A program made the translations under genes and the position numbers. 64,000 nt of DNA from Natronobacillus azotifigens. Lineage in GTDB: Bacteria > Bacillota > Bacilli > Bacillales > Amphibacillaceae. Below are positions 20,889 to 29,050 of this stretch, piece by piece. How positions within the stretch are numbered: the stretch's first letter is position 1; every line of letters starts with the position of its first letter. The notes below the pieces were generated by a model. It made no database searches. It saw only the letters and a list, made by a program, of their open reading frames with translations, and had not been told where the DNA came from. The stretch spans positions 62,001 through 126,000 of the forward strand of contig NZ_JAPRAT010000006.1 of the NCBI RefSeq assembly GCF_026805325.1, given 5' to 3'.

Positions 20889-22592
20889 ATGGATATAAAT
20901 TCATTAAGAAATAAGCCGTTTAATTTAAAAGATGAGGATATTAGTTGGGTGAAGGAAACTTTTCAATCGTTAACAATAAAAGAAAAAATAGGGCAACTGT
21001 TTTTTATGGTAGGATACCAAAAAGATGAAGAGTTTTTAAAAAAATTAACAGAAGAAATCGGTATTGGTGGACTAATGTGTCGAGCTATGGCTAAAGAAGA
21101 TGTTATAGGAACGGTTTCTACGTTGCAATCTTCAACAAAGGTTCCACTGTTAATTTCTGCAAACCTAGAAGCGGGTGGAAGTGGAATCACAAGTGATGGA
21201 ACAAAAGTGGGATCAAATTTAGCTGTGGCAGCAACGAATGATACTCACTACGCTTATGAATTAGGAAAAATATGCGCGAGAGAAGCAAAAAGTGTAGGTG
21301 CCAACTATTCTTTTGCTCCTGTGGTGGATATTGATTACAATTTTCATAACCCAATTACAAATACAAGAACATTCGGAAGCGATCCAAAACAAGTGAAAGA
21401 AATGGGTGCTGCGTATGTAAAAGGTTGTCAAGAGAATGGTCTAGCTACATCTATTAAACATTTTCCTGGAGATGGTGTTGATGATAGAGATCAACATTTA
21501 GTTACATCAGTTAATAGTTTGTCACCTGAAGAATGGGATCAAACTTATGGAAGTGTATACGAGCATTTAATTGCAGAAGGTGCAAAGACAGTAATGATTG
21601 GGCATATTGCATTGCCTGAATATTCCAAAAAGCTAAATCCATCTTTAAAAGACGAGGATATTCTACCAGCTTCTTTAGCAAGTGAACTTCTTAATGGTCT
21701 TTTGCGAGAAAAGTTAGGCTTTAATGGATTGATTATTACGGATGCAACTACGATGGCGGGAATGAATATTGCAATGCCACGAAATGAATTGGTTCCAAAA
21801 TCAATTGAAAATGGTTGCGATTTATTTTTGTTCACCAAAAATTTAGCAGAAGACATTCGTTTTATGGAGCGAGGATTAGAGCAAGGGTTGTTGAGCGAGA
21901 GAAGGTTGGATGAGGCTGTATTAAGAATATTAGGATTAAAAGCGTCTTTACAGCTCCACAAGCAAAATAACATTCCTTCTGTCCAACAAGCGAATGAAAT
22001 TTTACAATGGAAAGATCACCTTCAAAAAGCGAAAGAAGTTGCGGATAAATCAATTACCTTAGTGAAAGAAGAAAAAGGTGTACTACCCCTCTCTAGTGAT
22101 AAATATAAAAAGATACTACTGTACGATATTGAAAATGAAGCAAATGCACTTGGCTACAACAAGGCTTCAGGAATAGCGAACGCCTTTATTCCATTGCTAG
22201 AATCGGAAGGGTTTCAAGTAACTAGATTCGAACCAACTGGTGTGTATGAAGGATTACAAAATTCTTTTGAAGAAATGGTAAAGGAATATGACTTAATTTT
22301 ATATCTGTGCAATTTAGCAACAAAGTCTAATCAAACGACAGTAAGAATTGAATGGTTGAACCCAATGGGAGTAAACGTACCGAATTATATTACATCCATT
22401 CCAACAATCTTTATTTCAACAGAAAATCCTTATCATTTGTTGGACGTGCCTAGAATAAAGACATACATCAATACTTATGGAGTAAATAATTTCACGTTAC
22501 CATTATTGCTAGAGAAGCTGTTGGGTAAATCAGCATTTAAAGGTGTTAGCCCGGTCGATCCATTCTGTGGTAAATGGGATACGAGATTGTAA
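20889..22592 (+). CDS. GH3 family glycosidase, NagZ-like
   Basis: The 567-residue cytoplasmic protein contains the GH3 barrel with KHFPGDGVDDRDQH and the nucleophile Asp285 in IITDATTMAGM. The Asp-x-His dyad in DQH is the acid/base arrangement of NagZ-type beta-N-acetylhexosaminidases and is absent from ordinary beta-glucosidases such as the one at 5638. The C-terminal 200 residues form a second domain (ITLVKEEKGVLPL) seen in two-domain Bacillus NagZ-like enzymes. No signal peptide is present, so it works on imported material. Phosphorylase activity is an alternative, because some NagZ-like GH3 enzymes use phosphate and a beta-phosphoglucomutase lies downstream. The natural substrate is not determined. 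Confidence 0.85.
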   Translation: MDINSLRNKPFNLKDEDISWVKETFQSLTIKEKIGQLFFMVGYQKDEEFLKKLTEEIGIGGLMCRAMAKEDVIGTVSTLQSSTKVPLLISANLEAGGSGITSDGTKVGSNLAVAATNDTHYAYELGKICAREAKSVGANYSFAPVVDIDYNFHNPITNTRTFGSDPKQVKEMGAAYVKGCQENGLATSIKHFPGDGVDDRDQHLVTSVNSLSPEEWDQTYGSVYEHLIAEGAKTVMIGHIALPEYSKKLNPSLKDEDILPASLASELLNGLLREKLGFNGLIITDATTMAGMNIAMPRNELVPKSIENGCDLFLFTKNLAEDIRFMERGLEQGLLSERRLDEAVLRILGLKASLQLHKQNNIPSVQQANEILQWKDHLQKAKEVADKSITLVKEEKGVLPLSSDKYKKILLYDIENEANALGYNKASGIANAFIPLLESEGFQVTRFEPTGVYEGLQNSFEEMVKEYDLILYLCNLATKSNQTTVRIEWLNPMGVNVPNYITSIPTIFISTENPYHLLDVPRIKTYINTYGVNNFTLPLLLEKLLGKSAFKGVSPVDPFCGKWDTRL

Positions 22593-22605
22593 TGAGGTGC
22601 TTAAA

Positions 22606-23484
22606 ATGATAAATAAAACAATAAAACTTATGGCGGATTCATCCGCTGAATTAACAACATATATATTGGATGATGGAGAATATGATCGAAAGAATACGAT
22701 TAGACCAGCAGTCATCATTTGTCCTGGAGGAGGTTACACTGTCGTTTCAAAAAATGAAGGTGAACCTGTCGCATTAGCTTATGCACGTATGGGGTATCAT
22801 GCATTTGTTTTAAACTATTCCGTAAAGATAGACAATCCATTCCCTACAGCATTAAGAGAGCTTGCAAAAGCGGTATCTGTGGTAAGAGACAATGTACAGG
22901 AATGGTTAATAGACTCTGATAACATTTCTGTAGTTGGCTTTTCGGCAGGAGGAAACCTTGCGTTAAGTTTAGGAATATACTACAACACTCCAATGCTCAC
23001 AACAGACATTTCTCTAAAAGTAGAACAAGTAAAACCAAACAACCTTATATTGGGATATCCAGCTGTTTCTTTGGAACCTAGAACAACTGAGACACCTCAA
23101 GCAATTATAAAAATGATGGAACAAGGACTAATACCAGATATGCGTGGGCCAAATATTCAAGAAATACTTTTAGGAAAAGAAAACGTAACAAAGGAAGAAA
23201 TTGAATCATTAAATTTGTTGAATTATATTCACGAAGAAGTGCCGAGAACTTTTATCTGGGGAACATATGAAGATAGCGTTATACCACCGACAGATTTAGT
23301 TGGTTTAAGCTCAAAACTAATAGAGTACAAAATACCGTGCGAATTGCACATGTTTGAAAAAGGACCGCATGGTATGTCATTGAGTGATGAAAGTGTTAAG
23401 ACTGCACAACAAATAAGTGGGCTTAGTTTATCAGTATGGTTTGACTTAAGCGTAAAATGGCTTCAACAAAGAAATCTTGCATAA
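22606..23484 (+). CDS. Alpha/beta hydrolase, acetyl-esterase type
   Basis: The 292-residue protein has the BD-FAE/acetylxylan-esterase-like features: PAVIICPGGGYTVVS (oxyanion hole), nucleophile elbow GFSAGGNLALS, acidic residue in GTYEDSVIPPTD and catalytic His in KGPHGMSL. There is no signal peptide. It probably removes acetyl groups from imported oligosaccharides. ATG 22606 follows GAGGTG by six bases; the frame is open further upstream, across the GH3 end, but without a ribosome site. It begins 13 bases after the GH3 stop and is thus in the same operon. Confidence 0.85.
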   Translation: MINKTIKLMADSSAELTTYILDDGEYDRKNTIRPAVIICPGGGYTVVSKNEGEPVALAYARMGYHAFVLNYSVKIDNPFPTALRELAKAVSVVRDNVQEWLIDSDNISVVGFSAGGNLALSLGIYYNTPMLTTDISLKVEQVKPNNLILGYPAVSLEPRTTETPQAIIKMMEQGLIPDMRGPNIQEILLGKENVTKEEIESLNLLNYIHEEVPRTFIWGTYEDSVIPPTDLVGLSSKLIEYKIPCELHMFEKGPHGMSLSDESVKTAQQISGLSLSVWFDLSVKWLQQRNLA

Positions 23485-23553
23485 TAAATAAGTTAAATAT
23501 GATAGGCCGTTTAACAAAACAAATGAAAAAACAGAGAAAAGTTGGGATAAAGT

Positions 23554-24207
23554 ATGTTAGTGAAAGCGGTAATATTCGATTTGGATGGTGTCATAGTATC
23601 AACGGACGAATACCATTATAGAGCTTGGAAACATATAGCTGACGATGAATCTATCTATTTTGATAGGGAATACAATGATCGACTTCGAGGAGTAAGTCGA
23701 AAAGAAAGCCTTGATATCATTTTGAAGAATGCAAATCGAAGCTATACGTTACGAGAAAAAGAAGAGCTTTTGTTACGGAAAAATGATTTGTACCGTAAAT
23801 ATTTAGAAGAACTGTCGCATAAGGATATTCTTCCTTATGTAGTAAGAACGATTAAAATGTTAAAAGAAAATGGGATAAAAATTGCAATTGGTTCTTCAAG
23901 TAAGAATGCAAAATTCATTTTATCGAAACTAGGCTTAGATGATACTTTTGATGCAATCATTGACGGAACTATGATTGAAAAATCTAAACCAGATCCTGAA
24001 GTTTTCTTATCTGCAAGTAACTTGTTACAGGTAAATCCAAACGAATGTGTTGTAGTAGAAGATGCAATAGCAGGAGTAGAAAGTGCACAACAAGCGGGTA
24101 TGCAAGTAATAGGAGTTGGCCACGCAGTCATTGGGACAAATATAACATATAAAGTAGAAAATCTAAGAAACATTGCAGAAATTATTCAGGAAATTACGGA
24201 AAATTAA
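23554..24207 (+). CDS. pgmB: Beta-phosphoglucomutase
   Basis: The 217-residue HAD-superfamily enzyme converts beta-glucose 1-phosphate to glucose 6-phosphate. Diagnostic features are the nucleophile and acid/base pair in VIFDLDGVIVSTDEYHY (Asp9, Asp11), the beta-PGM substrate motif LRGVSRKESL, IGSSSKNAK and KPDPEVFL with VVEDAIAGV. Beta-PGM normally works after an inverting disaccharide phosphorylase (maltose, trehalose, kojibiose or nigerose type). No GH65 phosphorylase is present in this window. The gene ends the operon, followed by a terminator. Confidence 0.88.
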   Translation: MLVKAVIFDLDGVIVSTDEYHYRAWKHIADDESIYFDREYNDRLRGVSRKESLDIILKNANRSYTLREKEELLLRKNDLYRKYLEELSHKDILPYVVRTIKMLKENGIKIAIGSSSKNAKFILSKLGLDDTFDAIIDGTMIEKSKPDPEVFLSASNLLQVNPNECVVVEDAIAGVESAQQAGMQVIGVGHAVIGTNITYKVENLRNIAEIIQEITEN

Positions 24208-24235
24208 TTATTTCACGGATGTAAAGAAGTACGTT

Positions 24236-24288
24236 AAGCCTCATTTTTATGCATGAATTAGCGCATAAGAATGAAGGCTTCTATTTTT
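24236..24288 (+). terminator. Terminator after pgmB
   Basis: AAGCCT-CATT-TTATGC pairs with GCATAAGAATGAAGGCTT and leads into CTATTTTT. It separates the operon from the MFS gene. Confidence 0.8.
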
Positions 24289-24324
24289 GAGACAAAGCTT
24301 GTTTTGTGAGGAGAAATATATCGA

Positions 24325-25485
24325 ATGAATACGAACGATAAATTATGGTCAAAGGATTTCATTTGTATTACATTGTGTAACTTATTTATATATTTAGTGT
24401 TTTACTATTTACTTGTTACACTTCCTATTTACATTATTGAACATATAGCTGGTGGCGAAATCATAGCAGGCATGATAACGACAGTATTTCTTTTTATTGC
24501 TATTATTGTTCGCACGTTGACTCCACTATGGATATCTAGGTTTGGGAATAAATCCATTTTATATGCAGGTTTAATCGTATACCTAGTCAGCTCTGTTTTG
24601 TACCTATTTCCTACTACTGGAATTGGCTTCCTTGTAGTGAGGATGCTACACGGTATTGGTTTCGGTTTAGCAACGGCAACGACAGGAGAATTTTTGACAG
24701 ATATAATTCCACAGTCAAGAAAGGGGGAGGGGATTGGATTTTATACGTTATCACTAAATTTGGCGGTAGTGTTTGGTCCGTTCTTTGGGATAAACGCGGT
24801 TCGGAATTTGGAGAAACCTTATTTTTTTGGGATTGTCATTTTGTTTAGTTTCCTATCTATTATAATGTGTGTTTTTCTTTCAAACACAGAAAGAGAGCAA
24901 CAACCAGAAAATCCAGGTGTTAATAGTCGAGATGTTTTTGAAAAGTCAGCTGTCCGGATTTCGATAATTTGTGCTGCATTTGCAATCGTATACTCGTCAA
25001 TATTATCCTTTATTCCTGTGTATGCATTAGATATTGGATTACTTCATGTATCTAGTTACTTTTTTATTGTTTTTGCTATCGTAACGATAATCTCTAGACC
25101 TTTTACAGGAAAATGGATGGATGTATATGGAGCCAATGTGATAATGTACCCTTCCATTATCCTCTTTGCTCTTGGTATATTGCTGTTAAGTCTTTCATAT
25201 AATAGTGCAATATTCTTAATAGCAGCAGCGTTGATTGGGTTGGGATGGGGCACATTGTTTCCGACCTTTCAAACTTTAGCGATTAGTAAGGCGTTGCCTG
25301 AAAAAAGAGGGATGGCGATGGCCACCTTTCTATCCATTTTTGAATTAGGAATTGGAATTGGTTCGTATATTGTTGGAGTAGTAATATCAATTTACAGCTT
25401 TCAAACGGTATACCTGCATGGCTCCGTTTTGGTAGTTATGGGTGGTGTCTTGTATTGGTTACTGGTGCATAGAAAAGAAGCTTGA
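24325..25485 (+). CDS. Major facilitator superfamily transporter
   Basis: The 386-residue protein has about twelve membrane segments, the motif-A-like RFGNKSIL after segment 2, and RMLHGIGFGLATATTGEF, typical of drug or metabolite efflux MFS proteins. GAGGAG precedes the ATG. It is transcribed after the pgmB terminator and may not belong to the glycan operon. The substrate is unknown. Confidence 0.8.
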   Translation: MNTNDKLWSKDFICITLCNLFIYLVFYYLLVTLPIYIIEHIAGGEIIAGMITTVFLFIAIIVRTLTPLWISRFGNKSILYAGLIVYLVSSVLYLFPTTGIGFLVVRMLHGIGFGLATATTGEFLTDIIPQSRKGEGIGFYTLSLNLAVVFGPFFGINAVRNLEKPYFFGIVILFSFLSIIMCVFLSNTEREQQPENPGVNSRDVFEKSAVRISIICAAFAIVYSSILSFIPVYALDIGLLHVSSYFFIVFAIVTIISRPFTGKWMDVYGANVIMYPSIILFALGILLLSLSYNSAIFLIAAALIGLGWGTLFPTFQTLAISKALPEKRGMAMATFLSIFELGIGIGSYIVGVVISIYSFQTVYLHGSVLVVMGGVLYWLLVHRKEA

Positions 25486-25657
25486 TCGTTACATAAGAAC
25501 TGCTTTAGTCTAAGTAAGAAAATCAAAGATCCAAAAAAACATCTTGATTCCGAGCTAATTGTTTGACGATGAGATAAATGGATGATTATACTGAAAGTTG
25601 GTAAACATTATAAATGCAGTTTTCTGCATCAAATTACATTACACGGAGGTATGGAAA

Positions 25658-26257
25658 ATGACGAAAGATTTTTATCAAGCAGTGGAAGGACGTCGCAGTT
25701 ATTATGCGATCAATAATGAGAAAGTGGTTTCCGAGGAACGAATAGAGGAAGTTATCAATCATGCAGTAAAACATACCCCATACGCATTCAATGCGACAAG
25801 TGGTCGTGTGGTTGTTCTTTTTGATGAGCAGCATCAAGCAGTTTGGGACATTGCAAAAGATGAGTTGAGCAAAATTGTTCCAGCGGAAGACTTTGCGGTA
25901 ACGGAAGAACGAATTGATGGATTCGCAGCAGGTTACGGTACGGTTTTATTTTTTGAAGATCAAGATGTTGTTAAGGGATTACAAGAACAAATGGAATTAT
26001 ATAAAGATAATTTCCCAATTTGGTCTGATCAAGCTTCTGGTATGTTGCAATACGTTGTATGGACATCATTAGAGCTAGAAGGTTTAGGTGCTTCTCTGCA
26101 ACATTATAATCCGTTAATTGATGAACAAATACGTGAAAAATGGGATATTCCACAAAACTGGTTACTTCGCGCGCAAATGCCGTTTGGAAAACCAGCTTCA
26201 CCAGCAGGAGAAAAAGAATTTCAACCATTAGAAGAACGCGTGAAATTTTTCAAATAA
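25658..26257 (+). CDS. Nitroreductase family oxidoreductase
   Basis: The 199-residue flavoprotein has the family start FYQAVEGRRSYYAI, an FMN-binding arginine/serine in RRSYY, and GLGASLQHYNP near residue 145. Such enzymes use NAD(P)H to reduce nitro groups, quinones or other electrophiles; the physiological substrate is unknown. ATG 25658 is chosen because ACGGAGGT lies seven bases upstream; the frame is open further upstream but has no ribosome site. The gene is alone, with a terminator straight after it. Confidence 0.88.
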   Translation: MTKDFYQAVEGRRSYYAINNEKVVSEERIEEVINHAVKHTPYAFNATSGRVVVLFDEQHQAVWDIAKDELSKIVPAEDFAVTEERIDGFAAGYGTVLFFEDQDVVKGLQEQMELYKDNFPIWSDQASGMLQYVVWTSLELEGLGASLQHYNPLIDEQIREKWDIPQNWLLRAQMPFGKPASPAGEKEFQPLEERVKFFK

Positions 26258-26263
26258 AGTATT

Positions 26264-26293
26264 AATCAGTGGGGGAACTCCCACTGATTTTTA
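26264..26293 (+). terminator. Terminator after the nitroreductase gene
   Basis: AATCAGTGGG pairs with CCCACTGATT, followed by TTTTAG. The stem is the same as that of the right-hand hairpin of the dispersed element. Confidence 0.85.
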
Positions 26294-26506
26294 GATTTAA
26301 AAATTTTAAGCGGTTGTTTATATTTTTGTGAAAATCAATCCATTATGAATATTCCTAAAACTAAAAAAAATAGTGCTTTTTTCATACCTCAAACATACTC
26401 CCTTCTGTTAACATGATAATTCTGTCGTTCTTAAGGTTACATAGTTATACTGTAATCAGCGTCTTCAGGTGAAGTTTACTAGCATGAAATTGTGCTAAGC
26501 TTGTTC

Positions 26507-26689
26507 TTTATCCCGGAGCAACCGTCCGTAAGCCTCCCACTTCAAAACAACGAGAATATCAAGTTGTTTAAGTGGGAGTAACGGACGCTAGCACCCAGAA
26601 TGGTTCAAAGGCCTTTAGGTCATCCTTTAGGACTAACAATCAGTGGGAAAATACCTAAAAACCCCCACTGGATTGAAGTTTCACTTTAT
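26507..26689 (+). repeat. Dispersed hairpin element, copy B
   Basis: This 183-bp copy is the most complete. TTTAT stands at both ends. The left hairpin is near perfect: CGTCCGT/ACGGACG, CTCCCACTT/AAGTGGGAG and AAACAAC/GTTGTTT with an 11-base loop. The middle carries CCTTTAGG twice, and the right hairpin ATCAGTGGG/CCCACTG. Its right end overlaps the 3' end of the P-loop kinase gene on the minus strand and supplies that gene's last codons. Confidence 0.93.
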
Positions 26690-27191
26690 CCAAGGATTGC
26701 AGAAACGCTTCCGTTTGTTTTGGTGAGGAAAAGGAATATATCGTTTTTTCGTGTTCACATGCAACGATCTTCTTCTGAATGACTGGTGCTTGAACCTTTT
26801 GGAAACGTGCTACCCATCTGAAAAATTCCCAATTTAACCTTTCGTTACATCCTTCTGTCATGTCAGGACGTGTTTTCTTCCGGTAGTGAAAACGTCTTTT
26901 TAGAATACCGTAGAGGCAACGCCAGGTGGGATAGTTCAAATATATAACCGTATCACAAGCAGCTAAACGCAAATCCAGAGTAGACCCGTAATTGCCGTCC
27001 ATAATCCATTCCTCTCCACTCACAATTTTTTCTTGAAGTTCTCGCATGTGCTCTTTGTCAATCGACACCCATCCGGGTTGCCAAAATAGCCTGTCCAAAT
27101 GATGAACAGGCAACGACAATTTAATTCCTAGTTTGCGAGCCAACGTTGATTTTCCCGAACCACCACACCCAATCACAATGATTTTTTTCAC
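26655..27191 (-). CDS. P-loop kinase, topology-modulation (FlaR)-like protein
   Basis: The 178-residue protein begins MKKIIVIGCGGSGKST (Walker A) and continues HHLDRLFWQPGW and WIMDGNYGSTLDLRL, the pattern of adenylate-kinase-like 'topology modulation' proteins whose biochemical role is unclear. GTG 27191 follows AAGGAGG by seven bases and overlaps the stop of the upstream aminotransferase gene by four bases, so the two are co-translated. The last residues, KVKLQSSGGF, are encoded by repeat copy B, which also provides the stop; the native C-terminus has therefore been replaced. Confidence 0.8.
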   Translation of the reverse strand: MKKIIVIGCGGSGKSTLARKLGIKLSLPVHHLDRLFWQPGWVSIDKEHMRELQEKIVSGEEWIMDGNYGSTLDLRLAACDTVIYLNYPTWRCLYGILKRRFHYRKKTRPDMTEGCNERLNWEFFRWVARFQKVQAPVIQKKIVACEHEKTIYSFSSPKQTEAFLQSLDKVKLQSSGGF

Positions 27192-28057
27192 GAAATTCCT
27201 CCTTGCAAAGTAACTAATTGAGCATCCTGTTCGTATAATTTTTGGAGCTTTCTCGAAACAGCTCCCGGTGTTCCACTACCCACTGTTTTTCCATCAATTT
27301 GAATAACCGGCATGACTTCGATCCCACTACTTGTAAGGAAAACTTCATCTGCATCCAATAAATCTTTTCTTGTAAAAGTAGTTTCTATCACATTGATTTG
27401 TGCATTCCTAGCGAGTGTTAGTACGCGATTGCGTACACAACCATGTAGTATTTGTTCTGTTGCTGGGTGGGTGTAGAGGCTCTGATCTTTCACGATAAAA
27501 ACGTTCGCTGCACTGGATTCTGTGATGATTTCATCACGATGAAAAATGGCATCAAAACATTGTTGCTCAGCAGCTTCCTGTTTTGCTAAGACATTTGGCA
27601 ATAAATTTAAGCTTTTGATATAACAATACTGCCAACGAATATCGGGGTAAGTGATTACGGATATACCATGGGAAATAAAATCTACTGGTCGTGGATAATG
27701 ATCTACGTAAGCATAGAAATTTGGTTCTACTTTAGGGAAAATATGATTGCGTTTTGCCGAACCACGTGTGATCTGGACATAAATAATGCCATCATCAGTA
27801 AATGAATTCAGTTGAAGCAATGTAATGAAATGCTCCATTAATTCTTTTTTTGAAAAAGGTAAAACTAGAGAAATTGCATTAGCTGAACGAAATAAGCGAT
27901 CGATATGTTCTTCTAATAAATAACACTTTCCTTGGTAGACTCGAACTACTTCATAAATGCCATCCCCAAATTGTAAACCGCGCTCTTCATAGGGATAGTG
28001 TACGGTTGAAGAATGAACAAACCCATTGTTCGTAAAAATAATCCCTTTCCTATCCAT
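27188..28057 (-). CDS. dat: D-amino acid aminotransferase (D-alanine aminotransferase)
   Basis: The 289-residue PLP enzyme of fold class IV interconverts D-alanine and D-glutamate via their keto acids, feeding cell-wall precursors. Diagnostic features are GLQFGDGIYEVVRVYQGK, the PLP lysine in YIKSLNLLPNVLAKQ, and ESSAANVFIV. GAGGAGTG precedes the ATG. Branched-chain aminotransferase or aminodeoxychorismate lyase are relatives, but the GDGIYEV and KSLNLL motifs favour D-amino acid specificity. Confidence 0.9.
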   Translation of the reverse strand: MDRKGIIFTNNGFVHSSTVHYPYEERGLQFGDGIYEVVRVYQGKCYLLEEHIDRLFRSANAISLVLPFSKKELMEHFITLLQLNSFTDDGIIYVQITRGSAKRNHIFPKVEPNFYAYVDHYPRPVDFISHGISVITYPDIRWQYCYIKSLNLLPNVLAKQEAAEQQCFDAIFHRDEIITESSAANVFIVKDQSLYTHPATEQILHGCVRNRVLTLARNAQINVIETTFTRKDLLDADEVFLTSSGIEVMPVIQIDGKTVGSGTPGAVSRKLQKLYEQDAQLVTLQGGIS

Positions 28058-28225
28058 CGCAAGCCACTCCTCTTTGTATGTTAGGATAATTATAGCAAAT
28101 TATTGGGATTGAGGATAGAACATCGCGTATTTGTTAACGCTTCTTTCGTGAAAAAAATATAATTTCCTTTTTTTATTATCGTATGTGTTAATATGGAAAT
28201 AACTATTATATAGGAGTGATTTTCT

Positions 28226-28660
28226 TTGTGGTACAGTTTGATTATCATTATATTTCTCATCGTTATGGAAGTGGTTAAATGGTTTTTGAGAAAATATCTG
28301 AGTGTGGAAAGAAAACCGCATTTTTCGTTTAATCATGTAAATGACGTTCACCGCGTGGTTGACTGGACAATGCGTATTTTTACTTCGGGGATCACTATCT
28401 GTCTTTTTTGGTTTTTATTTATGATTGACTTTGATGACATAAGTTTCAGCCTCATGCCAGTGTTAGCTATGTATTTTATATCGTTAACGTTGATCGATGC
28501 TGTTCGAGCTGTTTTTGAATGGAAGAGTAGTAGCCAACCAAAACAAGCAATCATAACCATTGTTAAAGCTAGTCTATTTCTTGTCTTTATTTTGGTCTTT
28601 TTCTATTGGGGTTTACGTGATTTGGATTTATCTTTAGGATTTTATCCATTTTATCTATAG
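28226..28660 (+). CDS. Small membrane protein, possibly DUF4181 family
   Basis: The 144-residue protein has four hydrophobic segments (about 1-15, 52-70, 77-97, 115-135) and a conserved-looking cytoplasmic stretch FLRKYLSVERKPHFSFNHVN. It resembles DUF4181 proteins of Bacillus, whose function is unknown. The start is TTG 28226 with AGGAGTG seven bases upstream. It is monocistronic; a weak hairpin with CATTTTT follows around 28698-28735. Confidence 0.6.
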   Translation: MWYSLIIIIFLIVMEVVKWFLRKYLSVERKPHFSFNHVNDVHRVVDWTMRIFTSGITICLFWFLFMIDFDDISFSLMPVLAMYFISLTLIDAVRAVFEWKSSSQPKQAIITIVKASLFLVFILVFFYWGLRDLDLSLGFYPFYL

Positions 28661-29050
28661 CCTTGCTATACCTTGAAGGGAAACTTTTCCAAAAAAAGGC
28701 GAAAGGTTACAAGCATGTCTTTTCGCTTCATTTTTGTGAAAGTTACCGTGTTTGTATCTTCCCTGGCTTCATTCTGTTCCTATGTTCCCTCCATCGTTGA
28801 AATCGTTAGCTTAATTAACTATCGGTTACATTTTCTACCTTACAAATAAGAACTAGTAGTAAATACTTGTGTTAATAATAATTCTCTGTTAGCCCCTTAC
28901 TTCCAAAAGATTAAAGAGATAAGGGGATTTGGTTATTTTCACGAAATATAGCAAGCATCCGAATTCATTTCTAATGAAGTTTCTTCCCTACTCTCCGTTC
29001 CCTAAATATGATAAGCTAGAAATAATGTGAATTTGGAAGGAATGAATAGT
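28661..29050 (+). other. Intergenic region before topB
   Basis: No gene is supported in these 390 bases. Two weak hairpins are visible: GGCGAAA with TTTCGCTT at about 28698-28735, and CCCCTTA with TAAGGGG at about 28893-28926, neither a convincing terminator. Confidence 0.5.

Noticed and set aside
28100..28351. 83-codon minus-strand frame across the start of the small membrane protein gene
   Set aside because: It is antisense to a better supported frame with a ribosome site and has no recognised domain.
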